In this document: positions 7,879 through 16,260 of the stretch, one piece after another
Layout of the letters: the number at the start of each line of letters is the position of its first letter
How positions within the stretch are numbered: position 1 is the stretch's first letter
Assembly (NCBI RefSeq): GCF_003355005.1
Contig: NZ_CP029985.1
Location: 496,001 to 560,000, forward strand
Source: Sphingomonas sp. FARSPH
GTDB taxonomy: Bacteria; Pseudomonadota; Alphaproteobacteria; Sphingomonadales; Sphingomonadaceae
Direction of reading: 5' to 3'
Length of the DNA: 64,000 bases
The notes under the pieces: model-generated
The model's input: the letters and a program-made list of their open reading frames with translations, nothing else
The model's database searches: none
What the model was told of the DNA's origin: nothing
Position numbers and translations under genes: made by a program

Positions 7879-8880
7879 TCACGCGACGGTCTGCTCGATC
7901 ACGCCGAAGATCGGATGATGGCGGTCGTCCTCGGCCCAGATGCGTATCGTGTCGCCTTTCTTGAGGAACGGCGTCACCGGCTTGCCGCCCGCGATCGTCT
8001 CGACCGTGCGCAGCTCGGCGAGGCAGGAATAGCCGACGCCGCCCTCGCCGATCGCCTTGCCCGGCCCGCCATCCGGCCCGCGGTTGCTGACCGTGCCCGA
8101 CCCGACGATCGTGCCCGCGCCCAGCCGGCGCGTCTTCGCCGCATGCGCGACGAGCGTGCCGAAGTCGAACGTCATGTCCTCGCCCGCCTCGGCGCGGCCG
8201 AACGGCTGACCGTTCACGTCGACCATCAGCTTGCGGTGCAGCTTGCCGTCCCGCCACCAGTCGCCCAGCGCATCGGGCGTGACGAAGACGGGGGAAAAGG
8301 CGCTGGCCGGCTTCGACTGGAAGAAGCCGAAGCCCTTGGCGAGTTCGCCGGGGATGAGGTTGCGCAAGCTGACGTCGTTGGTCAAACCGACGAGCCGGAT
8401 CGCGGCGAGCGCCTCGTCACGGCTCGCGCCGAGCGGCACGTCGCCGGTGACGACGACAACCTCCGCCTCGAGGTCGCAGCCCCAGCTCTCGTCCGCGAGC
8501 GGAATGGCGTCGCGCGGCCCCAGAAAGCCGTCGCTGCCGCCCTGGTACATCAGCGGATCGTGCCAGAAGCTTTCCGGCATCTCCGCGCCCCGCGCCTGCC
8601 GCACCAGCGCGACATGGTTCACATAGGCGGAGCCATCGGCCCATTGATAGGCGCGCGGCAACGGCGCGGCGGCATCGTGCTCGTGAAAGCGCAGCCGCGG
8701 GATCGTCTCGTGCTCGAGATCGGTGGCAAGGTTCTGGAGATCGGGAAGCAACCGGTCCCAGTCGTCCAGCGCGCCCTGCAGCGTCGGCACGATATGCCCC
8801 GCATCCGCGCACCAGGCGAGATCGTTGGAGACGACGACGAGCTTGCCGTCGCGACCGTGCTTCAGGCTGGCCAGTTTCAT
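7879..8880 (-). CDS. Fumarylacetoacetate hydrolase-family protein
   Basis: A 333-residue member of the fumarylacetoacetase/2-oxo-hydratase superfamily, cytoplasmic and metal-dependent. Characteristic stretches are GCDLEAEVVVVTGDV (metal-ligand acidic residues), GLTNDVSLRNLIPGE, FDFGTLVAHAAKTRRLG and AGTIVGSGTVSN. It probably hydrolyses a C-C bond in an acylpyruvate such as fumarylacetoacetate of tyrosine breakdown; the exact substrate cannot be fixed. ATG 8880 is chosen because family members begin MKLASL. It is co-oriented with the bkd operon, which fits an amino-acid catabolism neighbourhood. Confidence 0.8.
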   Translation of the reverse strand: MKLASLKHGRDGKLVVVSNDLAWCADAGHIVPTLQGALDDWDRLLPDLQNLATDLEHETIPRLRFHEHDAAAPLPRAYQWADGSAYVNHVALVRQARGAEMPESFWHDPLMYQGGSDGFLGPRDAIPLADESWGCDLEAEVVVVTGDVPLGASRDEALAAIRLVGLTNDVSLRNLIPGELAKGFGFFQSKPASAFSPVFVTPDALGDWWRDGKLHRKLMVDVNGQPFGRAEAGEDMTFDFGTLVAHAAKTRRLGAGTIVGSGTVSNRGPDGGPGKAIGEGGVGYSCLAELRTVETIAGGKPVTPFLKKGDTIRIWAEDDRHHPIFGVIEQTVA

Positions 8881-8889
8881 GCGCGATCC

Positions 8890-8916
8890 TCTTATGGTTT
8901 GCCCACCCTCATAAGA
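8890..8916. promoter_or_regulatory. Inverted repeat upstream of the fumarylacetoacetase-family gene
   Basis: TCTTATG (8890-8896) and CATAAGA (8910-8916) are exact inverted arms 13 bases apart, beginning 10 bases upstream of the start codon. The position suits a repressor or activator site; no regulator is identified. Confidence 0.35.
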
Positions 8917-8974
8917 CGCAGGCCGAGCCGAAGACACCGAAAAAAGTATCAGCGGTTACCGTATCGCGGCGGGT

Positions 8975-10558
8975 TCACGCGGCGGCGACGTCGTCCAGGC
9001 TGCCCTGCGCACCGCGCAGATGCTCGACGAAGCCCAATGTTGAAAGGCGCAGGCGACGGGCGAGGTCGGCGAGTTGGGTGGCCGCGTCGCGGACCTCGCT
9101 CGAAAGGTCTCCGGCCGCATTGACCGCCTGCGCCACATGGCTGATCCGCTCGGCGATCAGATGTGCCCCCGCGCGCGCCTCATGCACGCTCTGCGCGATC
9201 CGCTGCGCCGCGCTGCCCTGTGCCGCGACGGCGGTACGGATGTCGTCCGCGGCCTCCGCCACCTCCGTGACGGCCGAGGAGGCGAGCTCGAGGTCGGTGG
9301 CGGCGGCATCCACGCCCTCCTGAACGCTGGCGACGAGGCCGGCGATCTTGTCGGTCGCGCGCCCGGTCGCGCCGGCCAGCTGCTTGACCTCGCTCGCGAC
9401 CACCGCGAAACCGCGCCCCGCATCGCCCGCGCGCGCCGCCTCGATCGTCGCGTTGAGCGCGAGCAGGTTGGTCTGGCCCGCGATACTGTTGATCTCGCCG
9501 ATGAAGCCGCCGATGTCGGCCGCACGGCGCGCCAGCGCGTGGACCGTCGCATCGCCGTTACGCGTGCTGCTGCGCGCCGCCGCGGTCAGACGGCTCTGCG
9601 CTTCCGCGCTGTGTGCGACGCTGGTGATCGCGCCGGTGAGCTGATCGACCGCCTGCGCGACGAAGCGGACCGCGTCCGATGCCTGTGACGCGCCCGATGC
9701 CGCCTCGCTCGCCTGGCGCCCGGCGTCGCCGGCAAGACCGTTCAGCGTCGTCGCCGATCCTTCGAGCTGCGAAGAGGCCGCCTCGATCGCCACCGCCACT
9801 TCGACGACGCGCGCCTCGAACTGGGCCGCAAGGTTGACGAGCTGGGCGCGCCGCGCCTTCTCGCTGCGCGCCTCGGCAAGGCGGCGCGCTTCGCGGTCGA
9901 CGGCAGCCTGCGCTTCGGCGACGCGGGCCGCCTCCAGTGCGACGACGGCGCGTTCGCGCTCGACGCGGGCGATCTCGCGTTCCGATTCGGCCACGGCCGC
10001 CATCGCGTCGCTGTCGCGCCGGGCGATGTCCTGGCGCGCGATCAGGCTGCGCAGGTGCAGCGTCACATAGGACAGGGCGACGCATTGCAACCCGACCGCA
10101 GCGCCGTGGAACAGCACCCGCGCGATGCCGCCCTGCCCGTCCTCGAACACCCAGGCCGGCAGGATCAGGTCGAGCATCAAGTGGTGGACCGCGATCAGCG
10201 CCCCGGCGAGCGCGAGCGGCCGCCAGTCGCACAGCACCGTCAGCGCGGCGAGGGCGGTAAAGAAATACATGTGCGCGTCCATCTGCCAGCGCGCGCCCGA
10301 CAGCAGGAAGACGAACAGGGCCGGCAGGATGGCGGCGAGGCTGCCCACCGCAAGCCGCGCGCCGACGTCGAAACGCTGCTTCACCGCCAGCCACGTCGGC
10401 AGCGCCATCGTCGCCGCCGCCAGCGCGACCGTCACGCTGGTGTGCGGGCTGCCCGCGCCATGGCCGACCAGCGCGAGCACCGGTACCGATAGCCAGGACG
10501 CCGCGACAATAGCGCGCACGCCCCGCCTGCGCAGCGCATCGAGGCTTTCGATCGTCAT
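8975..10558 (-). CDS. Methyl-accepting chemotaxis protein with integral-membrane, histidine-bearing sensor region
   Basis: A 527-residue transducer. Residues about 15-165 form five or six membrane segments in place of a periplasmic ligand domain, with conserved-looking histidines at 96 (MDAHMYFF), 125-126 (AVHHLMLD) and 151 (LFHG). A charged coiled coil (about 170-235) leads to the cytoplasmic signalling hairpin, whose tip reads QTNLLALNATIEAARAG and continues GRGFAVVASEVKQLA. It should signal to a CheA/CheW array; no che genes are nearby. ATG 10558 overlaps the stop of the small upstream gene by ATGA. Confidence 0.88.
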   Translation of the reverse strand: MTIESLDALRRRGVRAIVAASWLSVPVLALVGHGAGSPHTSVTVALAAATMALPTWLAVKQRFDVGARLAVGSLAAILPALFVFLLSGARWQMDAHMYFFTALAALTVLCDWRPLALAGALIAVHHLMLDLILPAWVFEDGQGGIARVLFHGAAVGLQCVALSYVTLHLRSLIARQDIARRDSDAMAAVAESEREIARVERERAVVALEAARVAEAQAAVDREARRLAEARSEKARRAQLVNLAAQFEARVVEVAVAIEAASSQLEGSATTLNGLAGDAGRQASEAASGASQASDAVRFVAQAVDQLTGAITSVAHSAEAQSRLTAAARSSTRNGDATVHALARRAADIGGFIGEINSIAGQTNLLALNATIEAARAGDAGRGFAVVASEVKQLAGATGRATDKIAGLVASVQEGVDAAATDLELASSAVTEVAEAADDIRTAVAAQGSAAQRIAQSVHEARAGAHLIAERISHVAQAVNAAGDLSSEVRDAATQLADLARRLRLSTLGFVEHLRGAQGSLDDVAAA

Positions 10559-10878
10559 GCCTTTTCTCCGCGCGCCGTCTTTGCTCCGCACCAGGCGGAC
10601 GGCGCGCCGATGACGATGCCGCCCTGCTCCAGCAGCGCCATCTGCAGTACGGCCCAGCGGCCACGCACGATCAGCGTCGATCCGGGCCCCGGGCCCAGCA
10701 GCGTGGCGCCATGCGCGACGGCGACGCGCGCCATCTCACCGGCCGGCCCGATCGGCACCAGCAGCAGCGCCCCGTCCGACCGCGGCGCGATCGCAAGCAG
10801 CGCCATGATCGCGACCACGCACGCGATCTGCACGATGACCATGGCCCCGCCCCGTCGCCTGTTCGATGTCCGCTCCAT
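10555..10878 (-). CDS. Small membrane-anchored protein coupled to the chemotaxis receptor
   Basis: About 107 residues from ATG 10878, or 95 from ATG 10842, which has the purine-rich GGGGCGGGG just upstream. A single N-terminal hydrophobic segment (MVIVQIACVVAIMALLAIA) is followed by a short domain (GALLLVPIGPAGEMARVAVAHG then TLIVRGRWAVLQMALLEQGGIVIGAP). I know no family for it. Its stop overlaps the chemotaxis-protein start by four bases, so the two are almost certainly co-translated and may work together in the membrane. Confidence 0.55.
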   Translation of the reverse strand: MERTSNRRRGGAMVIVQIACVVAIMALLAIAPRSDGALLLVPIGPAGEMARVAVAHGATLLGPGPGSTLIVRGRWAVLQMALLEQGGIVIGAPSAWCGAKTARGEKA

Positions 10879-10908
10879 CGGTACTGCATGACGCGGCCGT
10901 GTTATAAT

Positions 10909-10952
10909 GCGGTTAACGAGGCGAAAACCGAACCGTTTTCGTTCATAACCGC
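10909..10952. promoter_or_regulatory. Nested inverted repeats in the divergent MCP/helicase intergenic region
   Basis: Outer arms are GCGGTTA (10909-10915) and TAACCGC (10946-10952). Inner arms are CGAAAAC (10922-10928) and GTTTTCG (10935-10941) around CGAACC. On the minus strand TATAAC (10906-10901) lies just downstream and could be the -10 of the small-gene/MCP operon. The region from 10879 to 11191 contains no credible gene. Confidence 0.4.
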
Positions 10953-10993
10953 CTGCGACGTCCGCCCGAGGTCCGCCGCGCGGCGGCGCGATC

Positions 10994-11020
10994 TTGACAT
11001 TTCGTCCGGCGGCGTACACA
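10994..11020 (+). promoter_or_regulatory. Possible promoter of the DEAD-box helicase gene
   Basis: TTGACA (10994-10999) is a perfect -35 match and TACACA (11015-11020) a weak -10 with a short 15-base spacer. It would give a 5' leader of about 165 bases, as is common for cold-inducible helicase genes. Tentative. Confidence 0.25.
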
Positions 11021-11191
11021 TGGCGCCGCATCGAGGCGTCATGCAGCGTGAACGGGGCGACAAGCCCCCGGCTCCGCCTCGGTCGATCCGTTCAGGGCTT
11101 CCCTATTCACGCGGGGTGTCAGTTTTCCCCCGCCACCCGTGCGCCCATGCGGCGATCACGGGCACGGCCCGTTGTTTTTGAGGGTATTTTC

Positions 11192-12580
11192 ATGTCTTTC
11201 GCCACTCTCGGCCTTGCCGAGCCGCTCGTCCGCGCGCTCGAAGCCAAGGGCTACGCCACCCCCACCCCCATCCAGGCGCAATCGATCCCGATCCTGCTCG
11301 AGGGCCACGACCTGCTCGGCATCGCGCAGACCGGCACCGGCAAGACCGCGGCTTTCGTGCTGCCGTCGATCCAGCGCCTCGTCGCCGCCAACAAGCGCGT
11401 GCTGCCGACGCACGTGCGCATGCTCGTCCTCGCGCCGACGCGCGAGCTTGCCAGCCAGATCGCCGACAACGCGCGGGGCTATGGCCAGTTCAGCAAACTG
11501 ACCGTCGCCACCGTGTTCGGCGGCACCAGCATCAACAAGAACCGCCAGGACCTGTCGCGCGGCGTCGACATCCTCGTCGCGACGCCGGGCCGCCTGATCG
11601 ACCTGGTGGAGCAGGGCATGTGCAACCTGTCGATGATCGAGATCCTGGTGCTCGACGAAGCCGACCAGATGATGGACCTGGGCTTCATCCACGCGCTCAA
11701 GAAGATCGTGCGGATGATCCCGCGCAAGCGCCAGACCCTGTTCTTCTCGGCGACGATGCCGACCGCGATCCGCGACCTTGCCAACCAGTTCCTCACCGAT
11801 CCCAAGACGGTGTCGGTCGTACCGGAGTCGACCACCGCGGAGCGCGTCGACCAGTATGTCACCTTCGTCAACCAGACGGAGAAGCAGGCGCTGCTGACGC
11901 TCGTGCTGCGCGATCCTGCGATCGACCGCGCGCTCGTCTTCACCCGCACCAAGCATGGCGCGGACCGCGTCGTGAAGCTGCTCGCCGGCAACGGCATCGC
12001 GGCCAATGCGATCCATGGCAACAAGAGCCAGGGCCAGCGCGAGCGGGCACTCGGCGAGTTCAAGGACGGCAAGACCAAGGTGCTGGTCGCCACCGACATC
12101 GCGGCGCGCGGTATCGACGTTTCCGGCGTCAGCCACGTCGTCAACTTCGAACTGCCAAACGTCGCCGAACAATATGTCCACCGCATCGGGCGCACCGCGC
12201 GCGCGGGCAACAGCGGCATCGCCATCGCCTTCTGCGCCGATGACGAGCGACCGTATCTGAAGGACATTGAGAAGATCACGCGCCAGAAGGTGACGGTGCG
12301 CCCGCTGCCCGACAATTTCACCGGCCTCGCCAACGAGATCAAGGCCGCGCGCGTCAAGGCGATCGGCGCGGACCCCGCACCGCGCGCCGACCTGCCCCGC
12401 CAGCGCCAGCTGCCCAAGCCGCGCGCGACGCATGCGCCGACCTCGACGCGTGACTATGCCAACGCCAGCAGCCGCAACCGGCAGGGACGCGGCGGCAGCG
12501 GCGGTGGCGGCGGCCGTGGCGGTCGCGGGCGCGGCGGTCAGGGGCGCGGCGGCGGCGCCGGCGCGGGCGCGGCCCGCTGA
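11192..12580 (+). CDS. rhlE: DEAD-box ATP-dependent RNA helicase, RhlE type
   Basis: A 462-residue RNA helicase for ribosome assembly and RNA turnover. Motifs in order: Q motif region ATPTPIQAQSIP, Walker A AQTGTGKT, PTREL, TPGR, LDEADQMMDLGF, SAT in FFSATMP, then domain 2 with ATDIAARGID and HRIGRTARAG. The tail after about residue 425 is Arg/Gly-rich (RNRQGRGG then repeated GG/RGG), a disordered RNA-binding tail usual for RhlE. The ATG at 11192 gives the canonical MSFATLGL start; longer in-frame codons upstream overlap leader DNA. Confidence 0.92.
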   Translation: MSFATLGLAEPLVRALEAKGYATPTPIQAQSIPILLEGHDLLGIAQTGTGKTAAFVLPSIQRLVAANKRVLPTHVRMLVLAPTRELASQIADNARGYGQFSKLTVATVFGGTSINKNRQDLSRGVDILVATPGRLIDLVEQGMCNLSMIEILVLDEADQMMDLGFIHALKKIVRMIPRKRQTLFFSATMPTAIRDLANQFLTDPKTVSVVPESTTAERVDQYVTFVNQTEKQALLTLVLRDPAIDRALVFTRTKHGADRVVKLLAGNGIAANAIHGNKSQGQRERALGEFKDGKTKVLVATDIAARGIDVSGVSHVVNFELPNVAEQYVHRIGRTARAGNSGIAIAFCADDERPYLKDIEKITRQKVTVRPLPDNFTGLANEIKAARVKAIGADPAPRADLPRQRQLPKPRATHAPTSTRDYANASSRNRQGRGGSGGGGGRGGRGRGGQGRGGGAGAGAAR

Positions 12581-12636
12581 TCGGATGACGGACCCGGCCT
12601 CCCTCCTCGTGCATTGACGCCGCGAGGAGAGAGGCC

Positions 12637-12903
12637 ATGGACATATCGACCACCCCCGTCGCCGAACGCATCGCCCGCGTGCTCGCCGGCCAGCGGATCA
12701 GCGCGAACGCCAACGGCGACGCCGAATCCGCCGCGCACGCGGTAGACGCGGCGTGGCGCGACTATCTGGGCGATGCCCGCGCGGTGCTACGCACGCTGCG
12801 CGAACCCGACCGGGCGATGGCCGCCGCCGGCGATCCTGCGGTGTGGGAGCGCATGGTGCTCGCCGCGATCGAGGAATCGAAGCCGGAAACGGTGGTGCTG
12901 TAG
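12637..12903 (+). CDS. Small hypothetical protein
   Basis: Eighty-eight residues starting MDISTTPVAERIARVLAG, with a good ribosome-binding site (GAGGAGAGAGG) just upstream. Predicted all-helical and cytoplasmic, with no signal peptide. HAVDAAWRDYLGDARAVLRTLREP and the acidic C-terminus (AIEESKPETVVL) are the only notable stretches. No function is suggested. It follows rhlE by 56 bases and may share its transcript. Confidence 0.6.
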   Translation: MDISTTPVAERIARVLAGQRISANANGDAESAAHAVDAAWRDYLGDARAVLRTLREPDRAMAAAGDPAVWERMVLAAIEESKPETVVL

Positions 12904-12955
12904 CGCGCCGTTCAATCCGTCACCTCGGCCTTGGAGCCGGGGGACAATCGCGGCG

Positions 12956-13738
12956 TCAGTCAACGAACATCGCCGCACGCTTTTGCATGTTCGCCATCAC
13001 CTGCTCGATCTGGTTGGGCGTGCGGATCACCTTCAGCTGCTCGTCGCTTTCCGCGCGCAGCGCGCCGGCCGCATCCGTGTCCGCCGCCACATTGTACAAC
13101 CGCTTCGCCCCGCGGATCGCGTGCGGATTCCGGCCTGCGATATCGCGCGCCAGCGCCATCGCCTCGCCCAGCGGGTCCTCGCTGAGCCGCGTCACCAATC
13201 CGAAGCCAGCCGCCTCCGCCGCATCGAATTCGCGCGCGGTATAGGTCAGCTCGCGCAGCACGTCGTCGCGCGCCAGCGTCCGCCACAGCGCGATGCCGCC
13301 CATGTCGGGCACGATCCCCCAATGCAATTCGCGGATCGACAGCCGCGTCGCCGGATGCGCCAGCCGCACGTCCGCGCCGCTCGCGATCTGCAGGCCGCCG
13401 CCCAGCGCGACGCCGTGCAGCGCGGCGATCACCGGCATCGGCAACTCGCGCCAGCCCCAGGCGACATATTGCGCCAGATTGGCGATGCCGTGCGTACGCG
13501 TGTCGAGGTCGATGCCCGATCCGCCGCTCGCCATCGCCGCCATGTCGAGCCCCGCGCAGAACGCACGCCCATCGCCCGACAGCACGACGCAGCGCACGTC
13601 GGTACGCGCCTTCAGGTCGTCGATCGTCGCGGCGAGCGCGGCGAACATCGCCGGGTCGAGCGCGTTCATCTTGTCCGGCCGCGCCAGGCGGACGTCGGCG
13701 ACATGATCCGCGATGGTCACGGTTACGCGCTCGGACAT
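12956..13738 (-). CDS. Crotonase/enoyl-CoA hydratase-family protein
   Basis: A 260-residue crotonase-superfamily enzyme. The oxyanion-hole loop FCAGLDM (60-66) and GGGLQ (113-117) are present. The first hydratase glutamate is Gln117, while the second is retained as Glu137 (SIRELHWG) and Asp145 follows in VPDMGG. This pattern fits isomerase-like or dienoyl-CoA isomerase-type members better than a classical hydratase. ATG 13738 (MSERVTVTIADHV) is chosen over upstream codons that run through a REP repeat. The neighbouring thioesterase genes also concern acyl-CoA chemistry. Confidence 0.82.
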   Translation of the reverse strand: MSERVTVTIADHVADVRLARPDKMNALDPAMFAALAATIDDLKARTDVRCVVLSGDGRAFCAGLDMAAMASGGSGIDLDTRTHGIANLAQYVAWGWRELPMPVIAALHGVALGGGLQIASGADVRLAHPATRLSIRELHWGIVPDMGGIALWRTLARDDVLRELTYTAREFDAAEAAGFGLVTRLSEDPLGEAMALARDIAGRNPHAIRGAKRLYNVAADTDAAGALRAESDEQLKVIRTPNQIEQVMANMQKRAAMFVD

Positions 13739-13754
13739 GTGTTCCTCCCTTTTC

Positions 13755-13834
13755 CGTTCGCCCTGAGCTTGTCGAAGGGCTGCCCTTTCCTTTGCAGGGA
13801 AGAACACGGCTTCGACAAGCGCAGCCTGAACGAC
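13755..13834. repeat. Class A REP-like inverted repeat
   Basis: CGTTCGCCCTGAGCTTGTCG (from 13755) pairs with GGCTTCGACAAGCGCAGCCT (from 13808) around a GCCCTTTCC/GGAAG-type inner stem. It fills the gap between the divergent crotonase and thioesterase genes. Confidence 0.8.
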
Positions 13835-13898
13835 AGGGGGGAAATCCCTGCCCGTCCCCGCATTGCGCCACGGACCGCGCCGTGTAGAACGGGCGCGA

Positions 13899-14324
13899 AT
13901 GAGCGGGTTCGACATCAAGCGGTTCACCGCGCGCGGCTTCGGCGGGCATATCGGCCGGCTGGGCATGGCCTATCACGACAGCGGCGACGACTGGGTGGCG
14001 CTGGCGCTGCCCTATGCCGACGATCTGATCGGCGATCCGGCGACCGGCGTTATCGCATCGGGGCCGATCGTGACGATGATGGACACCGCGACCAGCCTTG
14101 CGGTCTGGGTCAGGCTGGGCCGGTTCGTGCCGCAGGCGACGCTGGACCTGCGCGTCGACTATCTGCGCCCCGCGACACCCGGCCGCACGGTGATCGGCCG
14201 CGGCGAATGCGTGAAGCTGACGCGCTCGGTGGCGTTCGTCCGCGGCGTCGCCTACGACGCGGACATCGGCGACCCGCTCGCGCAGGTCGCGGGCACGTTC
14301 ATGCTGATGGACAGCTGGTCATGA
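13899..14324 (+). CDS. Hotdog-fold thioesterase, PaaI family (first of two)
   Basis: A 141-residue hotdog protein. The central helix region reads GVIASGPIVTMMDTATSLAVW; the usual HGG is replaced by ASGPIV but the MMDTA acidic residue remains. The sheet region ATLDLRVDYLRPATPG is typical of the PaaI/DUF4442-like acyl-CoA thioesterases. It should hydrolyse an acyl-CoA, substrate unknown. It overlaps the next thioesterase gene by ATGA, so the pair is co-translated and may form a hetero-oligomer. Confidence 0.8.
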   Translation: MSGFDIKRFTARGFGGHIGRLGMAYHDSGDDWVALALPYADDLIGDPATGVIASGPIVTMMDTATSLAVWVRLGRFVPQATLDLRVDYLRPATPGRTVIGRGECVKLTRSVAFVRGVAYDADIGDPLAQVAGTFMLMDSWS

Positions 14325-14704
14325 GCCTGCCGCCCTATGCGCGACTGCTCGGCGTGACGCTGGAGCCGCGGGGCGCCGCCGCCCCGCTCGTCGTCATGCC
14401 GTTCGGCGACGACGTGCTCGGCCGCCCCGGCTTCCTGCACGGCGGCGCGATCGCGGGGCTGCTGGAGATCGCGGCGATCGCCGCGCTGCGTCACGCGCTT
14501 GAGGCGGACGGCGGCGGCCGGATCAAGCCGATCGGCGTCACGGTCGACTATATGCGCGGCGGCCGCGACAAGCCGACCCGCGCGGAAGGCATCGTTACCC
14601 GGCTCGGCACGCGTATCGCCAATGTCGACGCGCTGGCGTGGCAGGACGATCGCGACAAGCCGATCGCGCGCGCGCAGATGAACTTCCTGATCGTGCGCGA
14701 CTGA
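14321..14704 (+). CDS. Hotdog-fold thioesterase, PaaI family (second of two)
   Basis: A 127-residue hotdog protein with the canonical PaaI motif GFLHGGAIAGLLEIAA; the Glu of LLE is the usual catalytic acid. GVTVDYMRGGRDKPT and ARAQMNFLIV are the later strands. It keeps the HGG lost from its upstream partner, so this subunit is more likely to carry the activity. Translation is coupled to the preceding gene through the ATGA overlap at 14321. Confidence 0.83.
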   Translation: MSLPPYARLLGVTLEPRGAAAPLVVMPFGDDVLGRPGFLHGGAIAGLLEIAAIAALRHALEADGGGRIKPIGVTVDYMRGGRDKPTRAEGIVTRLGTRIANVDALAWQDDRDKPIARAQMNFLIVRD

Positions 14705-14769
14705 CCGTTCCGGTGCGCTCCTGCGTATGCAGGAACACGGAGGGCCGTTTTCATCATTACGTGGGCTGT

Positions 14770-16023
14770 TTACCTGGCCGTCAACCGCAGCAACCGTCCA
14801 CCCGATCCCTTGCCGCCATCCTCCAGCAGCCAGAGCGCGCCGTCCGGCGCCTGCGCGACGTCGCGGATGCGCGTGCCCATGTCCCACTGGTCCTTCGCCG
14901 TCGCCCTCGCGCCGTCCAGCGCAACGCGGATCAGCGACTTGTCGGACAGCGCGGCGATGAACAGCGACCCCCGGTATTGCGGGAACATCGCCCCCGAATA
15001 AGCGATCATCCCGCCCGGCGAGATCGACGGATTCCACCACAGAACCGGCGCCGCGAAATCGGGACGGCTGGGGTGATCGGGGATCGGCTGGCCCGAATAA
15101 TTGTCGCCGTTCGACACCACCGGCCAGCCGTAATTGCGTCCCGGCTCGATCAGGTTGAGCTCGTCGCCCCCCTTCGGGCCCATCTCCTCTTCCCACAAAC
15201 GGCCATCATCGGTGAAGACGAGGCCATAGGGATTGCGGTGGCCGCTGCTCCAGGTCATCGCCCGCACGCCACCTTTGGCATAAGCGGGATTGCCGGGCCA
15301 CGCCTTGCCGTCGAGCGTCAGGCGCAGGATCTTGCCGAGCGCCTGTTCCGGATCCTGCGCGGGCGAGAATCGCTGCCGCTCGCCCGAAGTCAGGAACAAC
15401 GACTTGCCGTCGGGCGCAAAGGCGATCGTCGCGCCATATTGGCCGCCAGGGCCGTCCGAACCCGCGCGCCAGATCACGGCGACGTCAGTGAGCGACGGCG
15501 CGGCGCGGTCGCCCGCGGTGTGCAGGATGCCGCGGGCGAGCGCCAGGCTGCTGCCGCCATTCGGGCGCGGCTCGGCGTAGGACAGGTAGATGGCGTGGCT
15601 GGTCGCGAAGTCCGGCGCGATCGCGACGTCGAGCAAGCCCCCCTGCCCCCCTTGCGCGACGACCGGAACGCCGCTGGCGGGAAAGGTTCGGCCATCGGCG
15701 AGCCGCAGCATCAGCCGGCCGACCTTTTCGGTGACCAGCAAATCGCCGCTGCCGGGAAGGAAAGCCATCGCGAACGGCGCGTCGAAACGGCCGATCTCAG
15801 CGACCGCGAACGGCGGCGGCGTCTTGGGCAGGTTCGCGCGCCCGGTCGTCGCGGGGACGTTGCGGATCGACGGATCGCGCGGCGCATTCGCCGGCACCGG
15901 ATCGTTGGACCCGGCGGGCTGCGGCCCCTGCGGCCCCTGCATCGCGGCAGGCGCGGCCTGCCGCGGCTGGGCGGAACAGGCGGTGCCGATCATCAGCAGG
16001 GCGAGCAGGCTGGCACGGGTCAT
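14770..16023 (-). CDS. PQQ-dependent aldose/sugar dehydrogenase, lipoprotein
   Basis: A 417-residue soluble glucose-dehydrogenase-fold (six-bladed propeller) enzyme that oxidises sugars with pyrroloquinoline quinone in the periplasm. The N-terminus has a lipoprotein signal with lipobox IGTAC (Cys16). Family stretches include LLDVAIAPDFATSHAIYLSYAEP, WSSGHRNPYGL, EEEMGPKGGDELNLIEPGRN, YGWPVVSNGDNYSG and PQYRGSLFIAAL. ATG 16023 is used because the lipoprotein signal starts there. It is monocistronic and convergent with the thioesterase pair. Confidence 0.88.
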   Translation of the reverse strand: MTRASLLALLMIGTACSAQPRQAAPAAMQGPQGPQPAGSNDPVPANAPRDPSIRNVPATTGRANLPKTPPPFAVAEIGRFDAPFAMAFLPGSGDLLVTEKVGRLMLRLADGRTFPASGVPVVAQGGQGGLLDVAIAPDFATSHAIYLSYAEPRPNGGSSLALARGILHTAGDRAAPSLTDVAVIWRAGSDGPGGQYGATIAFAPDGKSLFLTSGERQRFSPAQDPEQALGKILRLTLDGKAWPGNPAYAKGGVRAMTWSSGHRNPYGLVFTDDGRLWEEEMGPKGGDELNLIEPGRNYGWPVVSNGDNYSGQPIPDHPSRPDFAAPVLWWNPSISPGGMIAYSGAMFPQYRGSLFIAALSDKSLIRVALDGARATAKDQWDMGTRIRDVAQAPDGALWLLEDGGKGSGGRLLRLTAR

Positions 16024-16232
16024 TCGCGGGTCTCCGACAGGACCAGAGAATAACTGCCCGCGCACGCATGAGTTGCCGGCCAAAGCCCGAGGGGCGTTGC
16101 CGGCTTGCGCCGGAGGGCGGGTCGGCGTATATGGCGCATGTCTTCTCTTACATCGTCAGGTGAAAGAGGCTGCGGGGCTCCCTCCGCGGCGCGGACAGCG
16201 CACATCCGTTACACGTCCAACCCCCATGTCCA

Positions 16233-16243
16233 CCCCCCCCCCC
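16233..16243. repeat. Homopolymer of 11 C upstream of rimP
   Basis: An unbroken run of eleven C residues ends 17 bases before the rimP ATG. Such runs can vary in length during replication and are also prone to sequencing error. It sits where the rimP ribosome-binding site would be expected. Confidence 0.7.
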
Positions 16244-16260
16244 GCCCAACCAAGGTCCTC

